This document shows, in pieces, positions 17,823-26,388 of a DNA stretch of 64,000 nucleotides. The DNA comes from an uncultured Eubacteriales bacterium (lineage in GTDB: Bacteria; Bacillota; Clostridia; Lachnospirales; Lachnospiraceae), in the NCBI GenBank assembly GCA_900542465.1, contig UQNS01000002.1, forward strand, positions 186,001-250,000, read 5' to 3'. A model generated the notes under the pieces. The model saw nothing but the letters and a program-made list of their open reading frames with translations, was not told where the DNA came from and did no database searches. Positions within the stretch are counted from its first letter, which is position 1; every line of letters begins with the position of its first letter. The position numbers and the translations under genes were made by a program.

Positions 17823-18345
17823 ATGTCCAGATATTACAAGAAAAATTCCCTTATATTAGGTGGGGATAAGGCAGCTGGAACTAAGAACCTTACTGGGGCG
17901 TATTATTTTGTTTGGCTTGGGTGAAGTTGGAAAGAAGTATGATATTACCATTGAAAAGTGGGGAGAGATGGCTACGAAGTCATTTGAAAGGTATTTTAAT
18001 AAAATACCTGGATTGATAAGTAAAATGGTTAAGAATATTTCAACAAGAACAAAACTTGTTGAAATGTTCTTACACAAAAGGGATAAGAAAAACAGAAAGA
18101 ACGCAATTCGATATCCTGTAAGTTTTGAGACTAAAACACAAATTCCAACAGAGGATTACCCGATCAACTTTTATACGACCTTTTGTCAGCTGTATAATTT
18201 TGCAAAAGAAAATAATTATTTAGAATATATGCCATATTTATGTAATCTCGACTATGCTATGTTTAATGCCTTTTTTATTCCGTTATATCGGGAAAAAACT
18301 TTAGCTGACGTTGATGAGTACTGTGATTTTAAGGTAAAGAAGTGA
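17823..18345 (+). pseudogene. L-2-amino-thiazoline-4-carboxylate hydrolase-like protein, frameshifted near its 5' end
   Basis: From ATG 17823 the frame reads MSRYYKKNSLILGG and then runs to a stop at 17922. The frame one base on is open from about 17860 to 18345 and gives about 160 residues ending LADVDEYCDFKVKK, which matches the C-terminal CDF signature of the ATC-hydrolase-like family (PF14196). Removing one G from the run GGGG at 17862-17865 would join the two parts into one protein beginning MSRYYKKNSLILGG. This suggests a frameshift or a sequencing error in the homopolymer. Codon use and composition are more AT-rich than neighbours. Family function is L-cysteine release in one Pseudomonas; here unknown. 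Confidence 0.6.
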
Positions 18346-18479
18346 CGGTAAGATAGAATCGGCATATCCGCCGAACATTCTGCGAAAGAACGATCCTTTG
18401 AATGATAAAAGCCCCTGTCGTTCGGTGTGAATGGCGTGTATCGAGCGCGGTTCGACGGACAAAGGGGGCTTGTTATGTT
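18346..18479. repeat. GC-rich segment with imperfect inverted repeat, possible dispersed repeat
   Basis: The 134 bases between the ATC-hydrolase-like gene and rqcH are more GC-rich than the flanks. AAGCCCCTGTCGTTCGG (18412 region) pairs imperfectly with GTTCGACGGACAAAGGGGGCTT (18448-18472). It could act as a terminator for either gene, though the T tract is poor. A 60-codon frame crosses it on the minus strand, but there is no convincing RBS, so it is not called as a gene. Whether it is repeated elsewhere in the genome cannot be seen here. Confidence 0.4.
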
Positions 18480-20213
18480 TCAATCTTTGATTTCTTTTAT
18501 GCCGCTGATATCAGTGCTGGCAATAAGTGAATAATTAGTATTATAAATTACAAATCCGGGCTTAGAGGCAGGGGGCTTTTTTATCTCTTTTTTGCGGATA
18601 TAGTCGACCTCTACCTTGTCGAGATTTCCGTTCTTAGAAAATCTGGCAGCTAAAGCAGCGGCTTCTTCAAATGCTTTATCAGCAGGCTCTTCGCCATTGG
18701 TACGCAGAATAACATGTGATCCGGCAGTGCCTTTGGCATGAAACCACCAATCGTCTGGTCTGGCAATTTTAAAGGTAAGTTCTTCGTTTTGAAAATTATT
18801 TTTTCCTACCAGTATCTCATACCCGTCGGATGACATGAACTTAAGCGGTCTGGACTGCGTTTTCTTTCTTCTTTCATTAGTTTTAGCGTGTATATATCCC
18901 AGATTAATAAGTTCATCCTTGATCTGTGTCAGATCATCCTCGGAATCGGCTATATCCAGAGAGGTAGATATTGATTCCAGATGCATTACTTCGGAGCGTG
19001 TCTCTTCAACCATCTTACTTGCGGCTTCAAAAGTTCTTTTAAGTTTATTATATTTCCTGAAATAAGCCCGAGCGTTTTCCATTGCGGTCATATCAGGTTT
19101 TAAAGGAATGGTCACAGGCTTGTTTTCATCGTAGTAGTTATTAACGGTGATATCTTTATCGCCGTCCTTTGCACCGTAACCGAAAGCCTGAAGAAGTTCC
19201 CCGTATACCCGGTATTTATCTCTGTTCTGAGTTCTGTCAATATCGTTTTCCTGAATGGACAATTTTTTCAGAGAACGGTCCAGATAAGTTGACACCAGTT
19301 TTCTGAGATCGGAAGACTTGTTCCTCATGCTGGCACGAGCTTCCTTTCCGGAATAGTAGTCGATAAACATCCGGCTGGGACTATCGTAAACGGTCCCTTT
19401 AGGCCTGTATTTCAGGTCGATAGCGGAAAATTCTAATCTATCTCCATCTCTGTATATAGCAAAGATATAGTTGCCGTTTTTTACTTCATTTACCATTTCG
19501 GAGAAGGCGTTGAATATTTTTTCTTTTTCTGCGGAGGAAAGGGAAGCCGCAGGCCTGTCCGGATCAAAGTCTGCACGCTCACATATCTCGTTTGACAGAA
19601 GCGGGCTAAGACCGGTAATGCTGGAGTAAAGAGCCTTATATATCGGACCAGGACAGGAGAATACCCTGTTATAGAAATCCTCTTTAGTAACTGTTAAAGG
19701 ATCAAGCTTATTATCAGAGTCCGGGATAAAATAAGGTCTTCCGGGAAGTACTTCGCGGACAGATGAGACCTGGGAAGGAATACGTTTCATTCCATCCAGA
19801 ATTGTATATTCTTCATTAGTAAGTATAATATTGGAATGCTTACCCATAAATTCAGCGATCAGATGCCGGGGTCTCATATCTCCCATTTCATCCATATGTT
19901 CAACTTCGATATCGATCATTCGCTCGAGTCTTGGCTGAGTGATCGACAAGATACGCCCATTCTGCAGGTGCTTTCTGAGCAGCATGCAGAATCCGGGGGC
20001 TGTCATAGGACTTGGCTTGTTTTCATTTGTTAAATATATGATAGGGTAAGATGCGTTTGCCGAGATAAGCAGACGGAAGGTACCGCTGTTCGTTTTTATC
20101 GTGAGTAATAGCTCATCAGGTTCGGGCTGAGCTATTTTATATATTCGACCTCCGGTCAGCAGATCGGCAAATTCATGCCTTAGAGCGGAAAGTGTAAATC
20201 CGTCAAATGCCAT
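18480..20213 (-). CDS. rqcH: NFACT-family ribosome quality control protein RqcH
   Basis: A 577-aa NFACT protein. In Bacillus, RqcH binds obstructed 50S subunits and recruits tRNA-Ala to add C-terminal alanine tails marking nascent chains for ClpXP. The NFACT-N domain is at the start (MAFDGFTLSALRHEF), with RPRHLIAEFMGKHSNIIL. A central coiled coil spans roughly 280-430, and the C-terminal NFACT-R domain has DDWWFHAKGTAGSHVILR. It was formerly annotated fibronectin-binding protein A. It is transcribed divergently from gmk across a 214-base gap. Confidence 0.93.
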   Translation of the reverse strand: MAFDGFTLSALRHEFADLLTGGRIYKIAQPEPDELLLTIKTNSGTFRLLISANASYPIIYLTNENKPSPMTAPGFCMLLRKHLQNGRILSITQPRLERMIDIEVEHMDEMGDMRPRHLIAEFMGKHSNIILTNEEYTILDGMKRIPSQVSSVREVLPGRPYFIPDSDNKLDPLTVTKEDFYNRVFSCPGPIYKALYSSITGLSPLLSNEICERADFDPDRPAASLSSAEKEKIFNAFSEMVNEVKNGNYIFAIYRDGDRLEFSAIDLKYRPKGTVYDSPSRMFIDYYSGKEARASMRNKSSDLRKLVSTYLDRSLKKLSIQENDIDRTQNRDKYRVYGELLQAFGYGAKDGDKDITVNNYYDENKPVTIPLKPDMTAMENARAYFRKYNKLKRTFEAASKMVEETRSEVMHLESISTSLDIADSEDDLTQIKDELINLGYIHAKTNERRKKTQSRPLKFMSSDGYEILVGKNNFQNEELTFKIARPDDWWFHAKGTAGSHVILRTNGEEPADKAFEEAAALAARFSKNGNLDKVEVDYIRKKEIKKPPASKPGFVIYNTNYSLIASTDISGIKEIKD

Positions 20214-20300
20214 TTTAAACTCCTGTTTTCTTGATATTTTGATTATATAGATAAATGATACATTTTATAGGAATTAAAGGCAAATGTTTTTAAAAATTTC

Positions 20301-20329
20301 TTGTGCTTTCCTGTGACACTTGTTATAAT
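20301..20329 (+). promoter_or_regulatory. Candidate promoter of gmk-rpoZ-helicase operon
   Basis: TTGTGC (20301-20306), 17 bases, TATAAT (20324-20329). The predicted leader is about 90 bases. The rest of the rqcH/gmk gap shows no clear feature. Confidence 0.7.
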
Positions 20330-20427
20330 GAGCATTAATTGTGCTTTCAGCGTCAGTAATATTCTGCTTGTTAGCGATAGTGATTATTTTAATTTGTTGA
20401 TTTGATTTCAGATGGAGATTCCAATTT

Positions 20428-21057
20428 ATGAATAATAAAGGCTTGCTCATTATTATTTCCGGATATTCCGGAACCGGGAAAGGTACGGTAGTAAAGCGGC
20501 TTCTTGAGAAGTATGATGAAAGATATGCTCTGTCAATATCAGCTACCACCAGAGAACCAAGAGATGGTGAGATAGACGGACGCGAATATTTCTTTAAATC
20601 TAAGGAAGAGTTTGAGGAAATGATCGCAAATGAGGAGCTTATCGAACACGCCTGTTATGTTGATAATTACTATGGGACACCTAAGAGTTATGTTGAAGAT
20701 CGCTTAAACGAGGGCAGGAACGTTATTCTGGAGATCGAGATTCAGGGAGCGCTCAAAGTAAAGGAGCTTTTTCCGGATTCAGTATTGATATTTTTACTTC
20801 CGCCAAGTGTTGAGGAGCTTGAAAAAAGACTTCGAAGCAGAGGAACAGAAACTGACGAGTTAGTTAACGCAAGACTTGCAAGAGCAGTTGTCGAGTCAGA
20901 AAGCGTATATAATTACGATTATATCGTCATCAATGATGATATAGAGGAATGCGTAGACACAATTAATGGTATAATTCCTGTTGAAAAACTTAGAGTTTCG
21001 CATCAGCGAAGCTTTATAAAAAAGATTGAAGATGACTTAAAGGCTTATAAAGCTTAA
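20428..21057 (+). CDS. gmk: Guanylate kinase
   Basis: GMP kinase of 209 aa (GMP + ATP to GDP + ADP). P-loop SGYSGTGKGT, the GMP-binding core SATTREPRDGE and GREYFF, and ILEIEIQGA are all present. The usual yicC and remA genes found beside gmk in many Firmicutes are absent here; rqcH and rpoZ are the neighbours. rpoZ follows 27 bases downstream. Confidence 0.98.
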   Translation: MNNKGLLIIISGYSGTGKGTVVKRLLEKYDERYALSISATTREPRDGEIDGREYFFKSKEEFEEMIANEELIEHACYVDNYYGTPKSYVEDRLNEGRNVILEIEIQGALKVKELFPDSVLIFLLPPSVEELEKRLRSRGTETDELVNARLARAVVESESVYNYDYIVINDDIEECVDTINGIIPVEKLRVSHQRSFIKKIEDDLKAYKA

Positions 21058-21084
21058 GGCTTAGAATGAAAGGGGATTTCATAT

Positions 21085-21432
21085 ATGTTACATCCATCAT
21101 ATACAGAACTTATGGAAAAAATTAATAGCGATGTTGACGAAGGAGATACACCTATTGTCCAGAGCCGTTATTCAATTGTAAAAGCAACAGCTGCGCGAGC
21201 AAAGCAGATCATCGATTGGCGCTCAACAAGCGAAAAGATCGATAAAAGAATCGCAGCTGATCCTACAGGATTAGAGCCACAGGCAACAAAGGAGGAAGTA
21301 TATGCGCTCAGCGTAGGAAAACCACAGCTTCCTGAATCAGCAGATCTGGATGACAGGAAACCTCTGTCTATAGCTGTTGATGAACTTTACAGTGGTGTAG
21401 TAAAAATCGTTGACAAACGAGAAGGAAAGTAA
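21085..21432 (+). CDS. rpoZ: RNA polymerase omega subunit
   Basis: Omega subunit of 115 aa. The core MLHPSYTELM, SRYSIVKATAARAKQI and a C-terminal KPLSIAVDELYSGVVKI match the family. It is longer than the 65-90 aa of most omegas because of an insertion of about 30 residues in the middle (SEKIDKRIAADPTGLEPQ). Pairing with gmk is the standard arrangement. Confidence 0.95.
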   Translation: MLHPSYTELMEKINSDVDEGDTPIVQSRYSIVKATAARAKQIIDWRSTSEKIDKRIAADPTGLEPQATKEEVYALSVGKPQLPESADLDDRKPLSIAVDELYSGVVKIVDKREGK

Positions 21433-21435
21433 TTA

Positions 21436-23172
21436 ATGGAAAACAATACAATTTTATTTGAGGATCTGGATATCTCCAAGGAGCTTAAAAGAGCCCTTGC
21501 TGATATGGAATTCGTTGAAGCAACACCGGTGCAGACTCAGTCTATTCCGGCAATTATGACGGGAAGAGATATAGTTGCACAGGCACCTACAGGAACGGGT
21601 AAAACATGTTCATTTGGTATTCCAGTCATAGAATCAACTGATACAGCGAGCAGGGACGTTACATCGCTTATACTTTGCCCTACAAGAGAGCTTGTTGTAC
21701 AGACAGCTAACGAACTTCTCAGACTGACCAAGTATAAAAAGGCTATCCGTATAGTAGCAGTGTATGGCGGACAGGGCATTGACAGACAGATACTTGCGCT
21801 TAAGAAGAAACCGCAGATCATCGTAGCAACACCGGGCCGTCTTATGGACCATATGAGAAGACGTACGATAAAGCTTGATAAATTGAATCATATTATTCTC
21901 GACGAAGCTGATGAAATGCTTGCAATGGGATTCAGAGAGGATATTGATGAAATTTTAAAGAGCGTTCCCGAGGACAGGCAGACTGTCCTTTTTTCTGCGA
22001 CAATGTCAAGAGAGATCCTTGATATCACTAAGAAATATTTAAAGGATCCGGTAAAAGTTCAGATCACCAAGAGTGAGATCACAGTTTCATCTGTAACGCA
22101 GTATTATCTGGAAGTTTCTCAAGACAGAAAGACAGATGCGCTTGCGAGACTTGTCGATGTAAATGATTTCAAGCTTTCAATGGTATTTTGCAATACAAAA
22201 AGAAAGGTAGATGAACTGGCTCATGAACTTACGGCCAGAGGTTATAACGCTGAAGGACTGCATGGCGATATGCGACAGTCTCAGCGTGACAGGGTAATGC
22301 AGGCATTCAAGAATGGCAAGGTAGAGATCCTTATTGCCACAGATGTTGCAGCGCGCGGTATTGACATTAAAGATGTAGATGCTGTATTTAACTATGACCT
22401 TCCGGATGACCTTGAATATTATGTCCACCGTATCGGACGTACAGGTCGTGCCAACAGGGTCGGTGTTTCTTATTCTCTTGTATCACGCCGTGAAATGTAC
22501 AGGCTGAATGAGATCATGCGTTATACTAAGGCTAAGATCAAGTTTATGACCATACCAAATGTGGCAGAAATTACGGATGTTCGTATCCAGCAGACTATGA
22601 ACGGGGTCCTTGATGTTATTGCTCACTCTAAACTGGATGTTTTCGCTGAAGCCATACAGCAGTTTATTGAAGAGGCTGATGATGAGTTTACTATCCTTGA
22701 TGTCGCTGCAGCATTCCTTTCAAGAGAAGTTGGAACAGAGGATCTCCAGGAGATCGAATCAGGATTTTCAAGGTCTGACAGAGGCGGAAACAGGAGAAAC
22801 AATACTCATAATCCTGATGCAACCAGGATCTTTATTAACATAGGTCGTCTGGACCATATTAATAAGGGACATATGGAAGAGATGCTTGTAAATTGCGGAG
22901 TTCCGTCAGATAAGATCTTTGATATAGATATTATGGAAAAGTTCTCTTTTGTAGAAGTTGATACAGCTAAGGTTGATGATGTTCTGGCGTCACTTAACGG
23001 GTCAATGGTCAATAATAGAAGAGTGAATGCTGAGATCTCAACTCCAAGAAGATCTTCATCAAGAGGTGGTTCTTCACGCAGCGGGAATGGCGGTTCCCGC
23101 AGAGATGGCGGCCGCTCAAGAAGAAGCGATAATGGAGGAAGAAGATCCTCAAGAGATTCTAAAAGAAACTGA
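21436..23172 (+). CDS. DEAD-box RNA helicase (DeaD/CshA type)
   Basis: A 578-aa RNA helicase. It has motif I APTGTGKT, motif II DEAD, motif III SAT, and motif VI HRIGRTGR. After the two RecA-like domains come a DbpA/DeaD-like RNA-binding domain (about 455-530, starting ATRIFINIGRLDH) and an Arg/Gly/Ser-rich tail of about 45 residues. Such proteins remodel structured RNA in ribosome assembly, mRNA decay and cold adaptation. The start is three bases after the rpoZ stop and its RBS lies inside rpoZ, so translation is coupled. A strong terminator follows. Confidence 0.95.
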   Translation: MENNTILFEDLDISKELKRALADMEFVEATPVQTQSIPAIMTGRDIVAQAPTGTGKTCSFGIPVIESTDTASRDVTSLILCPTRELVVQTANELLRLTKYKKAIRIVAVYGGQGIDRQILALKKKPQIIVATPGRLMDHMRRRTIKLDKLNHIILDEADEMLAMGFREDIDEILKSVPEDRQTVLFSATMSREILDITKKYLKDPVKVQITKSEITVSSVTQYYLEVSQDRKTDALARLVDVNDFKLSMVFCNTKRKVDELAHELTARGYNAEGLHGDMRQSQRDRVMQAFKNGKVEILIATDVAARGIDIKDVDAVFNYDLPDDLEYYVHRIGRTGRANRVGVSYSLVSRREMYRLNEIMRYTKAKIKFMTIPNVAEITDVRIQQTMNGVLDVIAHSKLDVFAEAIQQFIEEADDEFTILDVAAAFLSREVGTEDLQEIESGFSRSDRGGNRRNNTHNPDATRIFINIGRLDHINKGHMEEMLVNCGVPSDKIFDIDIMEKFSFVEVDTAKVDDVLASLNGSMVNNRRVNAEISTPRRSSSRGGSSRSGNGGSRRDGGRSRRSDNGGRRSSRDSKRN

Positions 23173-23190
23173 TCGGAGATATAATAAATC

Positions 23191-23228
23191 AAAAACGGTA
23201 CAGCCTAAAAGAGGGCTGTACCGTTTTT
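23191..23228. terminator. Bidirectional terminator between the DEAD helicase and the xer gene
   Basis: AAAAACGGTACAGCC and GGCTGTACCGTTTTT form a perfect 15-bp stem flanked by A and T tracts, so it can serve the plus-strand helicase and the minus-strand recombinase. Confidence 0.92.
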
Positions 23229-23260
23229 GATTTAGAGTTATAATCACCATTATCAACAGA

Positions 23261-24322
23261 TCAGTCATCTTTACGAAGTCTGACTATATTTCTGGCTTTA
23301 CGCTTATTCTCATCAACAAGATCCGCATAGTGGCGTCTTGTAGTATTAACATCTTTATGCCCTAAGACATCTGCTACCAGGTAAATATCGTGGCTCTCCT
23401 GATAAAGATTAGTACCATAAGTAGATCTTAATTTATGAGGTGTTATCTTTTTTACCTGGGTTACTGTCTGGGCATATTTTTTAACAAGCTTTTCAATGGA
23501 GCGAACACCCAGGCGCTTGTTCTGCTGCGAAAGGAAAAGCGCATTTTCATGTCCAGGCAGAGCCTTTATATTTTTTCTTTCTTCAATATATTCTTTTAAG
23601 GCGTTTTCGACCTCATCTCCAAAATACACAAAACTTTCAGAACCACCTTTTCTTACAACACGGATCCGAACATTTTCAAAATCAACGTCATTAATATCCA
23701 GACCGACGGCTTCGGAAACTCGAATGCCGGTACCGAGCATGAGAGAGAGTAGTGCGAGATCTCTTGATTTCAGTTTTTTATGAAACCTCAGCTGGGCTTC
23801 GGTAAGCTTATTGCCTGATTCAACATTATCAAGAAACTCAGCCACCTCATTCGGCTCCATACGAATAATGGCATTATCATGAATTTTCGGCATATCTACT
23901 TTAACGGACGGATTGCCGGAAATTTTTTCCTGACGATAATAATATGAAAAAAATCCTCTCAGGGAACAAAGTTTTCGTTTTATAGCACGTTCACCATTGG
24001 TCTTTATTTGGCCGTTTTTTTCATACACCTTGGCATGCCGGAGAAAGTCGGAGATATCATCGCCGGTTATCTTGTCGAGATCATGAATTGTAAGTTCTGA
24101 GATGTCTTTTCCCTGTAAGGGGCCGCGCGCCTCATGTAAAAATTCAAAGAAGACTTTTATATCTCTGGCATACGCAATTTTAGTCCTTGGCTGTTTAGTA
24201 AACTCCAGGCTATTGAAATAATCCGTGCAGAATCTTGGCAGCTCATCCAGCATATGATTAAGTTTAAGAGCCAGGTTAGTTTCTTCCTGTTTAGAATATG
24301 TTAAGGATGATTTAGCTGTCAT
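23261..24322 (-). CDS. Tyrosine recombinase, XerC/XerD family
   Basis: Site-specific recombinase of 353 aa from this start. The catalytic set is complete: Arg201 (GTGIRVSE), Lys225, His296-x-x-Arg299 (HKLRS), His322 (LGHKD) and nucleophile Tyr332 (RRHYADL). An N-terminal SAM-like core-binding domain covers about 35-145. GGAGG at 24331-24335 (minus strand) supports ATG 24322 over upstream codons to 24394. The lone chromosomal position without integrase-type neighbours suggests a housekeeping Xer role in chromosome dimer resolution, but an att-specific or phase-variation role cannot be excluded. No clear dif site was found nearby. Confidence 0.9.
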   Translation of the reverse strand: MTAKSSLTYSKQEETNLALKLNHMLDELPRFCTDYFNSLEFTKQPRTKIAYARDIKVFFEFLHEARGPLQGKDISELTIHDLDKITGDDISDFLRHAKVYEKNGQIKTNGERAIKRKLCSLRGFFSYYYRQEKISGNPSVKVDMPKIHDNAIIRMEPNEVAEFLDNVESGNKLTEAQLRFHKKLKSRDLALLSLMLGTGIRVSEAVGLDINDVDFENVRIRVVRKGGSESFVYFGDEVENALKEYIEERKNIKALPGHENALFLSQQNKRLGVRSIEKLVKKYAQTVTQVKKITPHKLRSTYGTNLYQESHDIYLVADVLGHKDVNTTRRHYADLVDENKRKARNIVRLRKDD

Positions 24323-24473
24323 TTTAATTACCTCCAGATGCAGGGTGTTTTTCGGAATATTAGTAAATATATCTCGTATATCGACAAAACTCAAACGGTT
24401 AAAAAACGGTTAGCAGCAGTATCGAACGGATATCCACACTTATCACCAGTTGTCCACCGGTAGAATAAGGATA

Positions 24474-24515
24474 ACACATTTATTCGCTAAATTCAAGTTT
24501 AACGAATAAATGTGT
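24474..24515. repeat. 13-bp inverted repeat upstream of the xer gene
   Basis: ACACATTTATTCG (24474-24486) and CGAATAAATGTGT (24503-24515) are perfect complements, with an inner TAAA/TTTA pair and loop TTCAAG. There is no T tract, so it is not a simple terminator. It may be a recombinase or regulator binding site; that is speculation. Confidence 0.6.
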
Positions 24516-24546
24516 GAAAGGATAATCTGTAAATAATGCATAATAA

Positions 24547-24579
24547 AAAACAGCTTAAATACTCGGTTTAAGCTGTTTT
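24547..24579 (-). terminator. Terminator of the second DEAD helicase gene
   Basis: AAAACAGCTTAAA and TTTAAGCTGTTTT form a 13-bp stem; on the minus strand it follows the helicase stop and ends in a T tract. Confidence 0.88.
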
Positions 24580-24584
24580 ATAAA

Positions 24585-25730
24585 TCATTTCAGTTCATTT
24601 ATTTTTATATTCAGTTGTTTTTCATATGTATTTATCTTTGACAATTCATTCTTTGAAATTATGGAAATGCATTCGCCATGATTTCCGTTGCGTCCGCATC
24701 GTCCGCATCTGTGCTGGTATTCGCTGCAGCTTTCTGGCAAGACCATATTGACCACGCCGTAAATATTGTCTACATGAATACCCCTTGCAGCTACATCTGT
24801 ACATATGAGTATTTTCCCTTTATTATGTACAGATATTTTCGCGTCGGATCTGAGTGATATCATTGCATTTGTCCGTTCCTGTTTGGACATTTTTCCGTAT
24901 AACCGGATTACTGGATAATTATGGAATTCAAGCTTCTGATAGACATCCTCACAGGCAAATGCTGATTCTGCAAATATGATCCATTTTTCATCTTTACATT
25001 TAGACAGGATTTTTCGTAATTGCTCTGTACGGAGTTTTCGTTCGGTTATAACGTACTTATGGGCAATCGTTGTTGGAATTTTGCATTCTGAGCCTTTTTC
25101 TAAATATAAAATATCCTGACAAAGCTTTTGAGCAAGTTTTCTGGATCTTTCGGAACTAGTTGCTGAAAAAAAGAATATTCTTATATCACGCATACATTTT
25201 TTTCTGATTGCTTCAACATCCTTTACATATGATTTTTCAGCAAGCTTGTCAGCTTCGTCTAAAACCAAAAAATCAACCGTGTGTACTTTGATCTTTTTCA
25301 TGTCGATCAACTGAAGGATGCGGCCGGGTGTTCCTACTACAACAGATGGTTTGTCCGATCTGAGGTTGTTTATCTGTCTGTTCAGATTACCGGATCCGTT
25401 TAAAAGAGCTAAGTTATTGTTTATTGTTTTTCTGGTGCTTAAAATAGCCTTGCCCTCATTATATATCTGTATAGCGAGTTCTTCTGTAGGGGCGATGATA
25501 ATTGCCTGTACAGCTTTTTCATCAGTTAGATTACATAGTATAGGAATTAAGAACGATATGGTTTTGCCTGAGCCTGTTTGCGCAATTGCATATATGTTTG
25601 AATCTTCATATATTCTGTCAAAGGCCATAGCCTGTATCTCAGAGGGCCGATAAATCTTTCTGGTATTAAGGTGATCTATGAGGGCTGTTTTAGATGTTTC
25701 GTCCAAGGGTAATTCATTAAATGATCGCAT
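24585..25730 (-). CDS. Short DEAD-box RNA helicase
   Basis: A 381-aa protein consisting of the two RecA-like helicase domains only, without the RNA-binding and RGG tail seen in the helicase at 21436. Motif I is AQTGSGKT, motif II DEAD, motif III SAT, motif VI HRCGRCGRNG (a variant of HRIGRTGR with Cys). Single-core DEAD proteins are usually helpers in ribosome assembly or RNA decay. It is transcribed alone, between the yneA-like gene and xer. Moderate divergence from CshA-like proteins makes a precise name unsafe. Confidence 0.88.
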   Translation of the reverse strand: MRSFNELPLDETSKTALIDHLNTRKIYRPSEIQAMAFDRIYEDSNIYAIAQTGSGKTISFLIPILCNLTDEKAVQAIIIAPTEELAIQIYNEGKAILSTRKTINNNLALLNGSGNLNRQINNLRSDKPSVVVGTPGRILQLIDMKKIKVHTVDFLVLDEADKLAEKSYVKDVEAIRKKCMRDIRIFFFSATSSERSRKLAQKLCQDILYLEKGSECKIPTTIAHKYVITERKLRTEQLRKILSKCKDEKWIIFAESAFACEDVYQKLEFHNYPVIRLYGKMSKQERTNAMISLRSDAKISVHNKGKILICTDVAARGIHVDNIYGVVNMVLPESCSEYQHRCGRCGRNGNHGECISIISKNELSKINTYEKQLNIKINELK

Positions 25731-25793
25731 AAAAAAGTATCTCCGTGAATTGTATTAATGTCAATTCTATCAGAGATACTGCTAAATGTATAT

Positions 25794-26129
25794 TTATTTA
25801 TATTCACTGGTGTAATAATAATATACTATGTCTTTGCCGCTTGTTATGTTATCACTTTTAAGGTTGTTTATTTTCTTAATGTTGTTGATGTAGTCCATTG
25901 TTGATTCATTATCGCCATGATACTTTCCGGCGATATCCCATAAAGTATCATTGTCTTTAAGCGTCATGCTTGAATAATATTTATATGCCGGGGTCTCGGC
26001 TTTATTTTCGGAAGCTCCTGCAATGATCATGCTTGAAATAACAATGGCTCCAATGATGCTAATTGCTATAATAAACATGATCAAAAGTGATTTAATTCGG
26101 TTATCATTCTTTTTTACTACCGCTCTCAT
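25794..26129 (-). CDS. LysM-domain membrane protein, YneA-like SOS cell division inhibitor
   Basis: A 111-aa protein with a short basic N-terminus, one transmembrane segment (about SLLIMFIIAISIIGAIVISS) and a C-terminal LysM domain (DNDTLWDIAGKYHG). Size, topology and divergent position next to lexA match YneA of Bacillus, which delays division during the SOS response. The start at 26129 is set by GGAGG at 26138-26142 on the minus strand; a longer frame to 26186 lacks an RBS. It is driven by a perfect TTGACA-17-TATAAT promoter with LexA-box-like sites in the spacer and just past the start. The function is inferred. Confidence 0.8.
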   Translation of the reverse strand: MRAVVKKNDNRIKSLLIMFIIAISIIGAIVISSMIIAGASENKAETPAYKYYSSMTLKDNDTLWDIAGKYHGDNESTMDYINNIKKINNLKSDNITSGKDIVYYYYTSEYK

Positions 26130-26179
26130 AATATATTCCTCCCTAATATAAAAGAATCCATAATGAAAACATATTTTCG

Positions 26180-26193
26180 CGAACAACTGTTTG
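26180..26193. promoter_or_regulatory. LexA-box-like site A (yneA side)
   Basis: CGAACAACTGTTTG, close to the Gram-positive LexA consensus CGAACRNRYGTTYC. It lies just downstream of the predicted yneA-like transcription start, a good position for repression. Confidence 0.75.
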
Positions 26194-26203
26194 TCTAAAA
26201 TGG

Positions 26204-26232
26204 ATTATATTATTCGAACAGTTGTTTGTCAA
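26204..26232 (-). promoter_or_regulatory. Promoter of the yneA-like gene with LexA-box-like site B in its spacer
   Basis: On the minus strand TTGACA (26232-26227), 17 bases, TATAAT (26209-26204): a perfect consensus promoter. Site B, CGAACAGTTGTTTG at 26215-26228, covers the spacer, so LexA binding would block RNA polymerase. A strong promoter held down by a repressor is typical of late SOS genes. Confidence 0.85.
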
Positions 26233-26239
26233 GCAAAAT

Positions 26240-26267
26240 CGAACAAAAATTCCCGAACATTTATTCC
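26240..26267. promoter_or_regulatory. LexA-box-like sites C and D (lexA side)
   Basis: CGAACAAAAATTCC (26240-26253) and CGAACATTTATTCC (26254-26267) are adjacent and each differ from the consensus mainly at the second half-site. They lie just upstream of the lexA -35 and would permit autoregulation. Confidence 0.65.
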
Positions 26268-26275
26268 TGTTTATA

Positions 26276-26304
26276 TTGCGCCCTGTATTCATGCATGATA
26301 TTAT
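26276..26304 (+). promoter_or_regulatory. Candidate promoter of lexA
   Basis: TTGCGC (26276-26281), 17 bases, TATTAT (26299-26304) with a TGA just before the -10. It lies directly after LexA-box-like sites C and D. Confidence 0.65.
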
Positions 26305-26388
26305 AGATTATATGAATTTCATACAGCTGATTTCGGTTTATTATATATGTGTGTGTTATGTTAAGTGTCAGATATTTGGAGGAATAAG

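Larger units (their letters stand above)
24323..24584. other. Intergenic region upstream of the xer gene
   Basis: This 262-base gap holds the xer RBS, a direct repeat of AAACGGTTA/AAACGGTTA at about 24392-24415, a palindrome at 24474-24515 and the DEAD helicase terminator at 24547-24579. No open gene is seen. Confidence 0.6.

Noticed and set aside
18301..18483. 60-codon minus-strand frame over the GC-rich segment
   Set aside because: No RBS and it overlaps the real end of the ATC-hydrolase-like gene; probably a shadow of a repeat.
24421..24465. DnaA-box-like sequences (for example ATATCCACA) near the xer gene
   Set aside because: Only one near match to TTATCCACA and no cluster, AT-rich DUE or dnaA/dnaN genes, so an origin is not supported.
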